From Thermincola carboxydiphila (GTDB taxonomy: Bacteria; Bacillota; Thermincolia; Thermincolales; UBA2595), in the NCBI GenBank assembly GCA_016841045.1, contig JAENZX010000006.1, positions 59,671 to 123,670 on the forward strand: a stretch of DNA of 64,000 nucleotides. The letters run 5' to 3'. Under the pieces are notes generated by a model. The model had not been told where the DNA came from, ran no database searches, and saw only the letters and a list, made by a program, of their open reading frames with translations. Made by a program: the position numbers and the translations under genes. Of the stretch, positions 52,422-61,162 are shown piece by piece (the first letter of the stretch is position 1; each line of letters begins with the position of its first letter).

Positions 52422-53153
52422 ATGGATAGAGTCAGTATTCTTGGTGTTGAGGTGGACAACGTAAGTCTAAAAGAGGCGGTTAACAAAGTTGGAGAGCTGG
52501 TTGCTGCAGGTTCACCCTCTTTGATAGTTACTGCCAATCCGGAAATAATTTGGCTTGCCCGGAATGATAATAGCTTTGCACAATGCCTAGAGGCCGCTCA
52601 AATGGTTACCGCTGACGGTATTGGTATAATTATTGCTGCAAAAATTCTTGGTAAGCCCCTTAAGCAAAGGGTGACGGGTATTGACCTTACTACAGCAATT
52701 TTTACAGAGACAGAAAAAAAGCCATATAAATTTTACTTCCTTGGCGGAAAGCCAGGAATTGCTCAAAAAGCATCAGAAAAAATATCTGCCCGGTTTCCTG
52801 GTGTCCAGGTTGTCGGCATTCATCATGGCTATTTTGACGACGATACGATGATATTGAATGACATTAGGGAGAAAAAGCCCGATATTTTATTGGCTGCTCT
52901 CGGAATGGGCAGACAGGAGAAATGGATACGTGAAAAGGCGATGGCGGCAGGAGTTCCTGTTAGTATAGGTGTTGGCGGAAGTTTTGATGTTTTTTCGGGA
53001 GAAGTAAAGAGGGCGCCTGTTTGGATGCAGAAAACAGGTCTTGAATGGCTTCACAGGTTGATTAACCAACCCTCACGATTCACGAGAATGCTCCAGCTCC
53101 CCAAATTTCTAATGGCCGTAATCATGTCCAGATTAACCGGCAAACAAACGTAA
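52422..53153 (+). CDS. tagA: WecG/TagA/CpsF family glycosyltransferase (GT26)
   Basis: 243 residues, full length for the family (PF03808). Motifs: VSILGVEVDNVSLKEAV, IVTANPEIIWLARND, VTADGIGIIIAAKILG (catalytic Thr/Asp region), RVTGIDLTTAIF, FYFLGGKPGIAQKA, GIHHGYFDDD, LLAALGMGRQEKWI and GVGGSFDVFSGEVKRAPVWM. TagA/WecG adds ManNAc or ManNAcA to a polyprenyl-linked GlcNAc, the second step after a TagO-type enzyme; such a gene lies at 57930. It acts at the inner membrane face. The gene follows a strong terminator, so it has its own promoter or depends on readthrough. The name is by family. Confidence 0.9.
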   Translation: MDRVSILGVEVDNVSLKEAVNKVGELVAAGSPSLIVTANPEIIWLARNDNSFAQCLEAAQMVTADGIGIIIAAKILGKPLKQRVTGIDLTTAIFTETEKKPYKFYFLGGKPGIAQKASEKISARFPGVQVVGIHHGYFDDDTMILNDIREKKPDILLAALGMGRQEKWIREKAMAAGVPVSIGVGGSFDVFSGEVKRAPVWMQKTGLEWLHRLINQPSRFTRMLQLPKFLMAVIMSRLTGKQT

Positions 53154-53198
53154 GACCAACAAATATTACCATGGCAAAATTGGAGGATAAAAGGCCGG

Positions 53199-53210
53199 AA
53201 TTCGCGAATT
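53199..53210. promoter_or_regulatory. Perfect 12-bp palindrome AATTCGCGAATT
   Basis: Located in the 88-base gap before the small SLH gene, about 32 bases from the ATG. It could be an operator; no other copy was seen. Confidence 0.3.
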
Positions 53211-53241
53211 AACGTGTATAAAATCTTTAGGGGGATGATCG

Positions 53242-54276
53242 ATGAAAAAGTTTCTGGCAATCGTAGTTATCGTTTCAGTCATGGTTACACTCTTCTCTCT
53301 CCCAGCTATGGCCAATAAAACGGAGCACCTGACAGGTGACTTTACTGATATCGAGGATCACTGGGCTTATGAACAGATGAGTGAGCTAATTGCCATGGGA
53401 ATACTCAAAGGTTATACCGAAACCGTATGGGATGCTGACCTGGGTGAGAGAGTAGAGGTACAAACCGTGCGGCCTGATCAGAAAATAACCCGTGTCGAGT
53501 TTGCAGTACTGTTGTTCCAGGCGCTTAATCTTGATTCTGAGACTGAAGAAGCACCATTTTCTGACCAGATTCCAGATTGGGCTTCTGAAGCCGTAAATTC
53601 TCTACATAAAGCGGGGATTGTCGGCGGGTACCCGGATGGCACTTTTAAGCCCAACAATAACATCAACAGAGCAGAGATTGTATCTATGCTTGTTAGGGCT
53701 CTAAATGATAAAAGCGAGCAGTCAGGTAAAGACTTTCCGGATGTTAAGTCAAGCTATTGGGCCTATGACAGCATTCAGAAAGCTTATTCTATGGGTATAG
53801 TAAAAGGGATGCCTGACGGTAATTTTATGCCTGCAAATGGTGCCAAGCGCAGCGAGGTTATGGCTATGATTTACCAATTCCTTTTAAAGGACAGTTCTCA
53901 GGCACCTGATGACGATATTGTTCTTTCCCGGACTGAAGGCGTTTTAAAATCCTTTGAATCAGCGGTTGAGAGCTCTGATGCCGTTGACCTCAGCTCGCAG
54001 CTGCCTTTTACTACAGGTGAATATGAGCTTTTGGTTCCTGACGGCCAGGCTGCATTAAATGAGTTAAAGAACAATGGCACACTAACTTACGAAGTTAACT
54101 ACCCGGGAAAAGTAGTCAGAAAGAGTGATCGTTTGGCTGAAGTAGTATTTGAAACAAAAGCATCCTTTACAATGGACGATATCTCCGTGGAGCGCAGTTT
54201 AAAAGAGCATTACTACCTGATGAAAATCCGTGAGCAATGGTATGTGTATTCATCCATGGATGAAGAACTGCTCTAA
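53242..54276 (+). CDS. Small secreted SLH-domain protein
   Basis: 344 residues. Signal peptide (residues 1-25, FSLPAMA cleavage region). Three SLH domains fill residues about 30-215: FTDIEDHWAYEQMSELIAMG, FSDQIPDWASEAVNSLHKAG / IVGGYPDGTFKPNNNINRAE and FPDVKSSYWAYDSIQKAYSM / GIVKGMPDGNFMPANG. The last 125 residues (from VLSRTEGVLKSFESA) form an uncharacterised alpha/beta domain ending EHYYLMKIREQWYVYSS, of the NTF2-like/DUF4878 look (inference). Wall-bound through pyruvylated glycan if SLH rules hold. GGGGGATGATCG precedes ATG. Followed by a terminator. Confidence 0.85.
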   Translation: MKKFLAIVVIVSVMVTLFSLPAMANKTEHLTGDFTDIEDHWAYEQMSELIAMGILKGYTETVWDADLGERVEVQTVRPDQKITRVEFAVLLFQALNLDSETEEAPFSDQIPDWASEAVNSLHKAGIVGGYPDGTFKPNNNINRAEIVSMLVRALNDKSEQSGKDFPDVKSSYWAYDSIQKAYSMGIVKGMPDGNFMPANGAKRSEVMAMIYQFLLKDSSQAPDDDIVLSRTEGVLKSFESAVESSDAVDLSSQLPFTTGEYELLVPDGQAALNELKNNGTLTYEVNYPGKVVRKSDRLAEVVFETKASFTMDDISVERSLKEHYYLMKIREQWYVYSSMDEELL

Positions 54277-54301
54277 AAAAGAATATCAAGAAATTAACCG
54301 G

Positions 54302-54330
54302 GAGTGTCCTATGGGCACTCTTTGTCTTTT
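54302..54330 (+). terminator. Rho-independent terminator after the small SLH gene
   Basis: GAGTGTCC (54302-54309) / GGGCACTC (54313-54320) with one G-T pair and a 3-base loop, then TTTGTCTTTT. Confidence 0.8.
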
Positions 54331-54338
54331 CTCCTCAC

Positions 54339-54367
54339 TTGTTAAATATTTGTTCAACTGATAAAAT
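54339..54367 (+). promoter_or_regulatory. Promoter of the GT4-murJ-fabZ unit
   Basis: TTGTTA (54339-54344), 17-base spacer, TAAAAT (54362-54367). It follows a terminator directly, which supports a new transcription unit here. Confidence 0.55.
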
Positions 54368-54446
54368 ATAGTGATAGGACAAACCAAGTAATTAAATTTC
54401 AATGTCAATGTATTCCGGTAATTTTTAAACAGCAGGTGGTGACCTA

Positions 54447-55580
54447 ATGGGGCGGCTAAAAGTACTTCACATTATAGGCGGGGGTGAGTTTGGAGGCGCG
54501 GAACAGCACCTCTTGAGCCTCTTGAGATACATTGACAAACAGGAATGTGAACTGCAGGTCGCGTGTCTTTTTGCAGAACCGCTTGCTCCTATGATAGTTC
54601 ATGAGGGTTTTCCGGTTCACGTTTTGCCTATGAAAAATAAGCTTGACCTTAAACCTGTGAGCAAGCTGGCAGCGCTGATCCGGGCGGAAGGCTTCAATAT
54701 TATTCATACCCACGGCGTCCGTGCCAATATGATAGGCCGTCTTGCGGCCAGGAAGGCCGGGACAGGCCGGGTTGTTACAACTGTTCACAGTGTCTTGGCA
54801 TTTGATTATAATAGATGGATTGACAGATGGGTGAACCGGGTCTGTGAGGCTGCTACTAAAAATATGACTGAACATTTTATTACTGTCAGCGATATGCTGG
54901 CCCGGCAGATGATAAATGAAGGAGTGCCTGCCGGAAAGGTTACTGCAATACATAATGGATTAGAAATTGAAAAGTACGACTCCAGTCTATCGGGTGAGGA
55001 AACCAGACGAGAACTTGGAATAGGCAAGGAGAAGTTAGTATTAGGAATTGTTGCCAGACTGCATCCAGTAAAAGGGCATGTCTTTTTGCTTGAGGCCTTG
55101 GCGGATGTTGCTACCAGGGTACCGGAACTGGTCCTTTTGATTGTAGGAAGCGGGCCGGAACGAGCCAGCCTTGAATTTATGGTATCAAGACTGGGGCTAT
55201 CGGATAATGTAATTTTCACGGGCTTTAGAAAGGATATACCACAGGTAATAGCAGCAGTGGATATTCTGGTTTTACCATCACTGTCCGAGGGACTGAGCTT
55301 GACTATTATGGAAGGCATGGCAATGGAAAAGCCGGTTATTGCGACAAGTGTTGGAGGGACGCCAGAAATCATTACTTCAGGGTTCGACGGAATGCTTGCA
55401 CCTCCTGCTGATACATATGCTCTGGCCAGGTGTATAGAGGAACTGGTTAAGAACCCAGGAGATGCCGCCAGGCTGGGCAGGCAGGCCAGAAAAACTATTG
55501 AGAACAGGTTTACTGCCGGTCTTATGGCTGCTAAAACTACCCGACTCTATAGAGATTTAGTTAAGGAAGGAAATTTATGA
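54447..55580 (+). CDS. Glycosyltransferase family 4
   Basis: 377 residues. VLHIIGGGEFGGAEQHLLSL start (GGAE nucleotide loop), FNIIHTHGVRANMIGRLAAR, TVHSVLAFDYNRWIDR, HFITVSDMLARQMINEG, VTAIHNGLEIEKY, LGIVARLHPVKGHVFLLEAL, FTGFRKDIPQVIAAVDILVL, PSLSEGLSLTIMEGMAMEKP (E-x7-E donor motif) and SVGGTPEIITSGFDG: a full canonical GT4. AGGTGGTGA lies about 8 bases before ATG. It overlaps murJ by ATGA, which suggests that it builds a lipid-linked sugar of a wall glycan. Sugar unknown. Confidence 0.88.
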   Translation: MGRLKVLHIIGGGEFGGAEQHLLSLLRYIDKQECELQVACLFAEPLAPMIVHEGFPVHVLPMKNKLDLKPVSKLAALIRAEGFNIIHTHGVRANMIGRLAARKAGTGRVVTTVHSVLAFDYNRWIDRWVNRVCEAATKNMTEHFITVSDMLARQMINEGVPAGKVTAIHNGLEIEKYDSSLSGEETRRELGIGKEKLVLGIVARLHPVKGHVFLLEALADVATRVPELVLLIVGSGPERASLEFMVSRLGLSDNVIFTGFRKDIPQVIAAVDILVLPSLSEGLSLTIMEGMAMEKPVIATSVGGTPEIITSGFDGMLAPPADTYALARCIEELVKNPGDAARLGRQARKTIENRFTAGLMAAKTTRLYRDLVKEGNL

Positions 55581-57145
55581 TTAGCGGAAAAACAATTGCC
55601 AAAGGTGCTGTTGTAGTGATGGCAGCAACTCTGCTAAGCCGTATGTTTGGCTTTATCAGAGATATGGTTATTGCCAATTACTTTGGGGCAACCGGAGCGA
55701 CTGATGCTTACCAGGCAACTTATCCGGTCCTTTATGGAATTGGTGCGGCTATTGCTGCTTCTGTCAGTGCAGGATTTATACCTGTTTATAATAGTTATCT
55801 GGTATCAAATGATCGGGAAAACGCTTCGAAATTGGTAAACACTCTGATAAACCTGTTGGTTTTTCTCCTGCTTTTGATAATCCTGTTAGGCACATTTTCA
55901 ATACCGGTTCCGGGTCTAGTAAAAATATTTGCTCCTGGATTTAGGGGTGATTCTGTCCAGTTGACCGGGCAGTTGATCCGTATTATGCTGCCGTCTCTTA
56001 TCTTCGTTAGTTTGATGGGAATTGCTTCGGGATACCTAAATTCACGCCAGCATTTTTTGTTTCCTGCCCTGGGGCCGATCTTCACCAGCTTGTCTATTAT
56101 CGGATCAATTATTTTTTTGGATCCGTCTTTAGGTGTTAAAAGACTTGCAATAGGGACACTTGTTGGATTTGGCTTTCAGTTTCTGCTTCAGCTGCCTATG
56201 ATGTATAAAAAGGGTTTCCGTTATAAACTGGAGCTTGCTATTTTTCATCCAGGTGTATCAAGGGTATTTAAGCTAATGATGCCTGTTCTTGCAGCATCAA
56301 TGGCCCCACCGCTGATTCTTTTGGTTGAGAGAAGGCTTGCTTCGGGGCTGGATGCCGGTAGTATTTCTACCCTGACCTATGCCTTTAGGCTCATGCAGCT
56401 GCCGCTGGGTTTATTTGTGATGGCGGTTTCTGTCCCTTTGTTTCCGGCTCTTTCCGCTTTGGCTGCACAAAAGGATTTTGAACGATTAAAAGAGACTATG
56501 GCTAAGGGAATAGGTGTGCTTGCTGTAATAATGATTCCTGCATCTGCCGGACTAATTGCCCTGGATATTCCTATTGTAAGACTGTTGTTTGAAAGAGGGG
56601 CCTTTGAGGCTAAAGATACTCTGCCGACAGCTTATGCATTGGCTTTATACTCTCTGGCTTTAGGACCTCTGGCAGTGAGAGATATTTTCCGAAGGGGCTT
56701 TTATTCGCTGCAGGATACAGTTACCACTGTGGTTGTAACATTACTAAGTTTATTGCTGAATGTTATACTGGATTTTGCCCTAGTAGAAGTCATGGGAATA
56801 GGGGGACTGGCACTGGGTGCTTCGCTCACTGTACTGATCGAAGTTTCTTTGCTGTATTTTCTTTTTAATAAAAAGCTGAAGGGGATGCCTTTAAAATCCT
56901 TTGGTACAAATCTGTTAAAAATTTTGATTGCGTCAATTATTATGGGGGTTGCTGCCTACTATACCAGTATGTTTATTGGAGGGGTAATGGATCTTAGCAG
57001 TAACTTTGCCAGGTTGGTCCAGGTTGGGGTTTCTATAAGCCTGGGAGTGCTTATATATTTGGTGGCTGTAATTGCTCTAAAGGTGGAAGTGGTACAGGAC
57101 GCATTCGAAATGGTTAAAGATATCTACATAAAGTTTGCCAGGTAA
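55577..57145 (+). CDS. murJ: MurJ-type lipid flippase
   Basis: 522 residues, about 14 membrane helices. MOP superfamily start [20 protein letters not shown], then [91 protein letters not shown] and [11 protein letters not shown]. These motifs are MurJ/MviN-specific and not those of Wzx. It flips lipid II (or a related lipid-linked wall precursor) to the outer face of the membrane. Since the chromosome should have only one or a few copies, its place in a GT4-murJ-fabZ unit may be housekeeping or a second copy dedicated to this glycan. ATGA overlap with the GT4 gene. Confidence 0.9.
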   Translation: MISGKTIAKGAVVVMAATLLSRMFGFIRDMVIANYFGATGATDAYQATYPVLYGIGAAIAASVSAGFIPVYNSYLVSNDRENASKLVNTLINLLVFLLLLIILLGTFSIPVPGLVKIFAPGFRGDSVQLTGQLIRIMLPSLIFVSLMGIASGYLNSRQHFLFPALGPIFTSLSIIGSIIFLDPSLGVKRLAIGTLVGFGFQFLLQLPMMYKKGFRYKLELAIFHPGVSRVFKLMMPVLAASMAPPLILLVERRLASGLDAGSISTLTYAFRLMQLPLGLFVMAVSVPLFPALSALAAQKDFERLKETMAKGIGVLAVIMIPASAGLIALDIPIVRLLFERGAFEAKDTLPTAYALALYSLALGPLAVRDIFRRGFYSLQDTVTTVVVTLLSLLLNVILDFALVEVMGIGGLALGASLTVLIEVSLLYFLFNKKLKGMPLKSFGTNLLKILIASIIMGVAAYYTSMFIGGVMDLSSNFARLVQVGVSISLGVLIYLVAVIALKVEVVQDAFEMVKDIYIKFAR

Positions 57146-57173
57146 TAATAACATTTTGATTGGAGGAATAAAA

Positions 57174-57596
57174 ATGCTGGACATTAATGAAATTCAAAAA
57201 ATTCTGCCTCATCGTTACCCTTTTTTGCTTGTGGACAGAATAGAAAATTTTAATGAAAATAAGATCACCGGACTAAAAAATGTAACTGTTAACGAATCTT
57301 ATTTTCAGGGGCATTTTCCCGGCTACCCTGTTATGCCCGGTGTGCTGATTCTTGAAGCAATGGCTCAGGTCGGCGCTGTATGGATATTGAGTAAGGAGGA
57401 ATACAAAGGAAAGATTGCGCTTTTTGCCGGACTTGATAATGTTAGGTTTAGAAGGCAGGTAGTTCCCGGGGACCAGCTTAGAATCGAAGTTGAGGTCATA
57501 AAGCTTCGTAGAAGTATAGGAAAAGCTTCTGCAAAGGCTTTTGTTGGAGATGATGTGGCAGCTGAGGCCGATTTGATGTTTGCCATTGCGGACTGA
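57174..57596 (+). CDS. fabZ: 3-hydroxyacyl-ACP dehydratase FabZ
   Basis: 140 residues from ATG 57174 (GGAGGAAT 6 bases upstream; a TTG at 57135 overlaps murJ and lacks homology). Hot-dog fold: [40 protein letters not shown] with catalytic His47 and Glu61 (14 apart, as in E. coli FabZ), and [18 protein letters not shown]. It dehydrates 3-hydroxyacyl-ACP in fatty-acid elongation. It ends the GT4-murJ unit. No other fab gene lies in the window. Confidence 0.95.
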   Translation: MLDINEIQKILPHRYPFLLVDRIENFNENKITGLKNVTVNESYFQGHFPGYPVMPGVLILEAMAQVGAVWILSKEEYKGKIALFAGLDNVRFRRQVVPGDQLRIEVEVIKLRRSIGKASAKAFVGDDVAAEADLMFAIAD

Positions 57597-57646
57597 GGTG
57601 GTAAAATAGTTTATAACCAAGATTTATAGCTAAGAAAGAAAAAGTG

Positions 57647-57675
57647 ATGACAATCGATGTCAAGTGTGATAAAAT
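57647..57675 (+). promoter_or_regulatory. Promoter of the tagO/wecA-type gene
   Basis: ATGACA (57647-57652), 17-base spacer, TAAAAT (57670-57675), each 5/6 to consensus. Expected start near 57682, giving a leader of about 248 bases. Confidence 0.6.
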
Positions 57676-57685
57676 CCAATAATAG

Positions 57686-57894
57686 GGGACAAAAATCACA
57701 TTCTTTTGTGGACTGATCCCGAATAGAAATAAACGGGATGGTTTAGTTTGTCCTTATATTCACTTCCCTGATTTTAATTTATCCTATAGCTAAACGCCGC
57801 TAAGACTGCCACTTCTTCAAGTGGCAGATAAGTGGCGGCTAAGCTCCTGGATAACGGTTTCTAACTTCAGATGGAGTCTTAAACTCCATCTGAA
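57686..57894 (+). ncRNA. Candidate structured 5' leader RNA upstream of the tagO/wecA-type gene
   Basis: The 333-base gene-free stretch 57597-57929 holds a promoter and three structured units. (1) A possible three-way junction at 57687-57753: closing stem GGACAAA (57687-57693) / TTTGTCC (57747-57753), small arm CACA/TGTG (57697-57700 / 57707-57710) and arm ATCCCG (57716-57721) / CGGGAT (57734-57739). (2) A two-tier hairpin: GCCGC (57796-57800) / GCGGC (57835-57839) around CTGCCACTT (57806-57814) / AAGTGGCAG (57819-57827). (3) TTCAGATGGAGT (57866-57877) / ACTCCATCTGAA (57883-57894), 12 bp perfect, 35 bases before the ATG. No T-run follows any of the hairpins, so a plain terminator is unlikely. 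It matches no riboswitch class I can recall. A mobile-repeat remnant for units 2-3 is an alternative. Confidence 0.45.
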
Positions 57895-57929
57895 CAAAAA
57901 ATCCTGTTAATGGGAGAGGAGACGAAGAA

Positions 57930-59006
57930 ATGACAGGGCTATTCATTGGATTCATGATAGCATTTCTCATTTCATTGGCAGTAACTCCCTTGATAAGTAG
58001 ATTAGCTTTTTATGTAGGAGCAGTTGACAAACCTGATGCCAGAAAGGTACACTCCCGTTTAATGCCTCGTTTGGGCGGGTTAGGTATATATCTGGCATTT
58101 ACTTTGACGGTTCTGTTAATGGAACCAATGTCAAAAGACATTGTTGGTCTTCTGCTTGGTGGAACTCTTATTATGATAATAGGTTTTATTGATGATATAA
58201 GAAATATTTCACCCCGCACGAAACTTTTAGGTCAAATAGTTGCTGCCAGTGTTTTAGTTGTATTTGGAATAAAACTCAAATTTTTAACCAACCCCTTTGG
58301 GGCATTGCTTTACCTTCAGTATTTTGGGATTGATTTTGGAATACCACTGACTATTTTATGGGTCGTGGGTGTGACAAATGCAGTGAATTTAGTGGATGGT
58401 TTGGATGGGCTTGCGGGCGGACTTGCTTCAATTGCCGCTATGACTATTGGAGTAATTGCCTGGCATGAAGGACAGACTCTGGCAGTTGTACCTGCTGTTA
58501 TACTTTGTGCTGCTATAACTGGTTTTCTAAAGTATAACTTTAATCCTGCTAAAATATTTATGGGTGATTCAGGAAGTCTGTTTCTTGGATATATGTTGGC
58601 AGGCCTATCCTTAATGGGACTCACTAAGGGTGCATCAGTAATTACTATATTTGTTCCTGTTCTTATCTTTGGTATTCCGATTTTTGATACTTTGTTTGCG
58701 ATTTTAAGAAGGTATATCAATAACAAACCTATTTTTCAGGCTGATAAGGAACACTTACATCATAGATTACTGGCTCTTGGACTTTCACACCGGCAAACCG
58801 TTTTGGTTATTTATGCAGTAAGCTGTTTCTTAGGTGCCAGTGCTGTATTTCTTACGTTCCTGACAACTGCCCAGGCCTTTGTAGTGTTCGTAGGCATTAC
58901 CCTGCTGGTTTTTGTAGCAGCTAACCGGGTAGGAGTTTTGAGCACAAAGGTGGCCAAGCGAAGGCAAGCACCGGAGGCTCAAAACAAAACAAATTTCAGT
59001 GCTTAA
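57930..59006 (+). CDS. tagO: Undecaprenyl-phosphate GlcNAc-1-phosphate transferase (TagO/WecA family)
   Basis: 358 residues, about ten membrane helices. PNPT family motifs: VDKPDARKVHSRLMPRLGGL (cytosolic loop 1), IGFIDDIRNISPRTKLLGQ (DD catalytic region), TNAVNLVDGLDGLAGGLASI, NFNPAKIFMGDSGSLFLG (GDSGS) and KEHLHHRLLALGLSHRQTV (HxHHR loop, typical of TagO/WecA). The HLHHR motif sets it apart from MraY. It starts a wall glycan by putting GlcNAc-1-P on undecaprenyl phosphate; TagA at 52422 would take the next step. Preceded by a long structured leader (57686-57894). GGGAGAGGAG precedes ATG. Followed by a terminator. Confidence 0.92.
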   Translation: MTGLFIGFMIAFLISLAVTPLISRLAFYVGAVDKPDARKVHSRLMPRLGGLGIYLAFTLTVLLMEPMSKDIVGLLLGGTLIMIIGFIDDIRNISPRTKLLGQIVAASVLVVFGIKLKFLTNPFGALLYLQYFGIDFGIPLTILWVVGVTNAVNLVDGLDGLAGGLASIAAMTIGVIAWHEGQTLAVVPAVILCAAITGFLKYNFNPAKIFMGDSGSLFLGYMLAGLSLMGLTKGASVITIFVPVLIFGIPIFDTLFAILRRYINNKPIFQADKEHLHHRLLALGLSHRQTVLVIYAVSCFLGASAVFLTFLTTAQAFVVFVGITLLVFVAANRVGVLSTKVAKRRQAPEAQNKTNFSA

Positions 59007-59036
59007 TCTAAATTATAAATTTTTTAGTATCCCATA

Positions 59037-59068
59037 GGGCAAGCGAAGATGCTTGTCCTTTTCATTTT
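59037..59068 (+). terminator. Rho-independent terminator after the tagO-type gene
   Basis: GGGCAAGC (59037-59044) / GCTTGTCC (59051-59058), one G-T pair, 6-base loop, then TTTTCATTTT. Confidence 0.8.
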
Positions 59069-59135
59069 ACCAAGGCATAATCAACAGGGATAAGGCAAAT
59101 AATACTGGCGTAAAAAATGCCAGGAGGGATGACAG

Positions 59136-59654
59136 GTGCCGGTTATAATAGAGGGGGTCATGAGGGCTGCTTTTGCGTTTATATCTTTGTTAGTTCTTAT
59201 CAGGCTAATGGGAAGGCGTTACAGCTCTCAGTTGACATTTTTTGAGTATATAACTGGAGCAGCAATTGGAGCAATGGGAGCAATAATTGCTGTAAACCAG
59301 AATGTAAGTATTTGGGGTGCTTTTGCTGCACTGCTTACTTTTGTTGTTCTAATGATTTTAAATGGTTACTTAATACTAGAAAGCCGCCCATTAAGGAAGC
59401 TCATGCAAGGTGAGGCTGTGGTTGTAATTCAAAAGGGAAACATTCTTGGAGGAAACCTGACTATGGTGAAGTATTCTAGGGATGATTTGGTAGCTGTATT
59501 GAAAGAAAAAGGGTATTCTGATATTTCAGATATAGAGTATGCTATAATAGAAAGTAATGGAAAGTTAGACATAATACCTAATAGCCGAACCAGAGAAGTT
59601 AATAGCCGAAGCAGAGAAGTTAGCCCGGAGGATATGGGGGACAAGCAGATTTAA
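59136..59654 (+). CDS. DUF421 (YetF-like) membrane protein
   Basis: 172 residues, GTG start with GGAGGGATGA upstream. N-terminal half has three membrane helices (about 7-25, 35-55, 60-80) with VLIRLMGRRYSSQLTFFEYI and TGAAIGAMGAIIAVN; the C-terminal soluble part reads LILESRPLRKLMQGEAVVVI, GNILGGNLTMVKYSRDDLV and IEYAIIESNGKLDIIP, standard for DUF421. The tail has a short repeat (NSRTREV, NSRSREV). Members are linked to spore or envelope stress in Bacilli, but biochemical function is unknown. It stands between a terminator and the phosphohexomutase gene. Confidence 0.88.
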   Translation: MPVIIEGVMRAAFAFISLLVLIRLMGRRYSSQLTFFEYITGAAIGAMGAIIAVNQNVSIWGAFAALLTFVVLMILNGYLILESRPLRKLMQGEAVVVIQKGNILGGNLTMVKYSRDDLVAVLKEKGYSDISDIEYAIIESNGKLDIIPNSRTREVNSRSREVSPEDMGDKQI

Positions 59655-59743
59655 GTGTGTTAGCAAAATTGTAATGAAACTTTAAGTCACACATAAAATA
59701 ATTAACGGCTTTTGCCCATAAAAACAATTCAGGGAGGTTCTAC

Positions 59744-61162
59744 ATGACAATTAAGTTTGGTACTGATGGTTGGAGAGAAATAATGGCAGGGGAGTTTACC
59801 TTCCAAAATGTAAAGTTTGTAACTCAGGCCATTGCAGAATATATCAATGATAAGGCAATGGGAGACCGAGGGGTTGTTATTGGCTACGATAACAGGTTTC
59901 TATCCGAGCATTTTGCTGAAGCAGTCGCTGAGGTGCTCTGTGGCAACAATATAAAAGTTTTTATGACCGGAAGAGCCACACCAACACCTGTTACTGCTTT
60001 TGCAGTTAAGATGCATAATGCGGCCGGAGCAGTGATGTTGACAGCGAGCCACAACCCTCCGCAGTATAATGGAATAAAATTTATTCCCGAGTATGCGGGA
60101 CCGGCGCTGCCCTATATTACAGATGTTCTTGAAAAAAATGTAAATGAGGTTGTGAACTCAAGGAAATATAAAGATATCAGGTATGATAAAGCAATTGAAG
60201 CAGGTCTGGTTATTGATGTTGATCCATTTCCCGAGTATATTTCACACCTGAAAAATATCATAGACATCAATAAGATTAGAGAGGCTGGACTCAAAATAAT
60301 TGTTGACCCTATGTATGGGGCAGGAATAGGATATCTTGATCATATTTTGAAAGAAGCGGGTTGTAGTGTAGAAGTAATTCACGGTATCCGCGATCCCTTG
60401 TTTGGCGGTTCCTTACCTGAACCGTCTGAGAAAGTACTTACGGAACTTAGAGATAAGGTAGTTTCTCAAAAAGCAGATTTAGGACTGGCAATGGACGGAG
60501 ATGCTGACCGGTTCGGAATTATTGATAGTGACGGTACATATATAAGTCCAAATCAGGTGTTGTATCTGATATACTTCCACCTGCTTAACAGCCGCGGTCT
60601 GAAAGGCCCTGTTGCCAGGTCGGTGGCAACTACCCATATGCTGGACAGAATTGCCGGACATTACGGCTTTGAGGTAGATGAGACTCCTGTAGGCTTTAAG
60701 TATATCGGAGAGTCTATGATGAAAAAAGGCAGTATTTTAGGTGGCGAAGAAAGCGGCGGGTTAAGTATATCCGGACATATACCGGAAAAGGACGGTATTT
60801 TGGCGGCCATGTTAATAACCGAACTTGTGGCCGAACAGAAAAAACCCATTAGAGACATTATCAGACATATTAATGAACAGTTTGGTTCTTTGATTAGCCA
60901 AAGGCTTGATATTAAAACAACTCCGGAGAAAAAGGAAATGGTGCTAAGTGCCCTCGTGGAAGCAAAACCGGCGGAGATAGCCGGTCTTGCTGTAAGCAGG
61001 ACTATTGCAGTTGATGGGAAGAAATTTGTGATGGAAGAGGGAAGCTGGGTTTTAATAAGGGCATCAGGAACAGAGCCTCTGTTCAGGATTTATGTTGAAA
61101 CTGATTCTACTGATAAATTAAAAGAGATTCAGAATGCCACCAGGGAATTATTAATGTTATAA
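59744..61162 (+). CDS. Phosphoglucomutase/phosphomannomutase family protein
   Basis: 472 residues, alpha-D-phosphohexomutase family. Motifs: IKFGTDGWREIMAGEFTF start, VMLTASHNPPQYNGIKF (phosphoserine at about residue 102), LGLAMDGDADRFGIID (metal loop), GEESGGLSISGHIPEKDG (sugar loop) and IRASGTEPLFRIYVETD (phosphate loop). It interconverts hexose-6-P and hexose-1-P (glucose, mannose or glucosamine cannot be separated by eye). Its product would feed rmlA and the sugar-nucleotide genes. Preceded by GGGAGG; its stop overlaps the convergent GT87-like gene by 6 bases. Confidence 0.92.
   Translation: MTIKFGTDGWREIMAGEFTFQNVKFVTQAIAEYINDKAMGDRGVVIGYDNRFLSEHFAEAVAEVLCGNNIKVFMTGRATPTPVTAFAVKMHNAAGAVMLTASHNPPQYNGIKFIPEYAGPALPYITDVLEKNVNEVVNSRKYKDIRYDKAIEAGLVIDVDPFPEYISHLKNIIDINKIREAGLKIIVDPMYGAGIGYLDHILKEAGCSVEVIHGIRDPLFGGSLPEPSEKVLTELRDKVVSQKADLGLAMDGDADRFGIIDSDGTYISPNQVLYLIYFHLLNSRGLKGPVARSVATTHMLDRIAGHYGFEVDETPVGFKYIGESMMKKGSILGGEESGGLSISGHIPEKDGILAAMLITELVAEQKKPIRDIIRHINEQFGSLISQRLDIKTTPEKKEMVLSALVEAKPAEIAGLAVSRTIAVDGKKFVMEEGSWVLIRASGTEPLFRIYVETDSTDKLKEIQNATRELLML

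Noticed and set aside
54806-55372. 188-residue ORF on the minus strand within the GT4 gene
   Set aside because: The + strand frame is a complete canonical GT4; the antisense frame has Ser/Thr-rich shadow composition and no RBS.
57866-57900. 12-bp hairpin as an intrinsic terminator
   Set aside because: The bases after it are CAAAAAAT, with no T-run on the + strand; on the minus strand the T-run lies on the wrong side.
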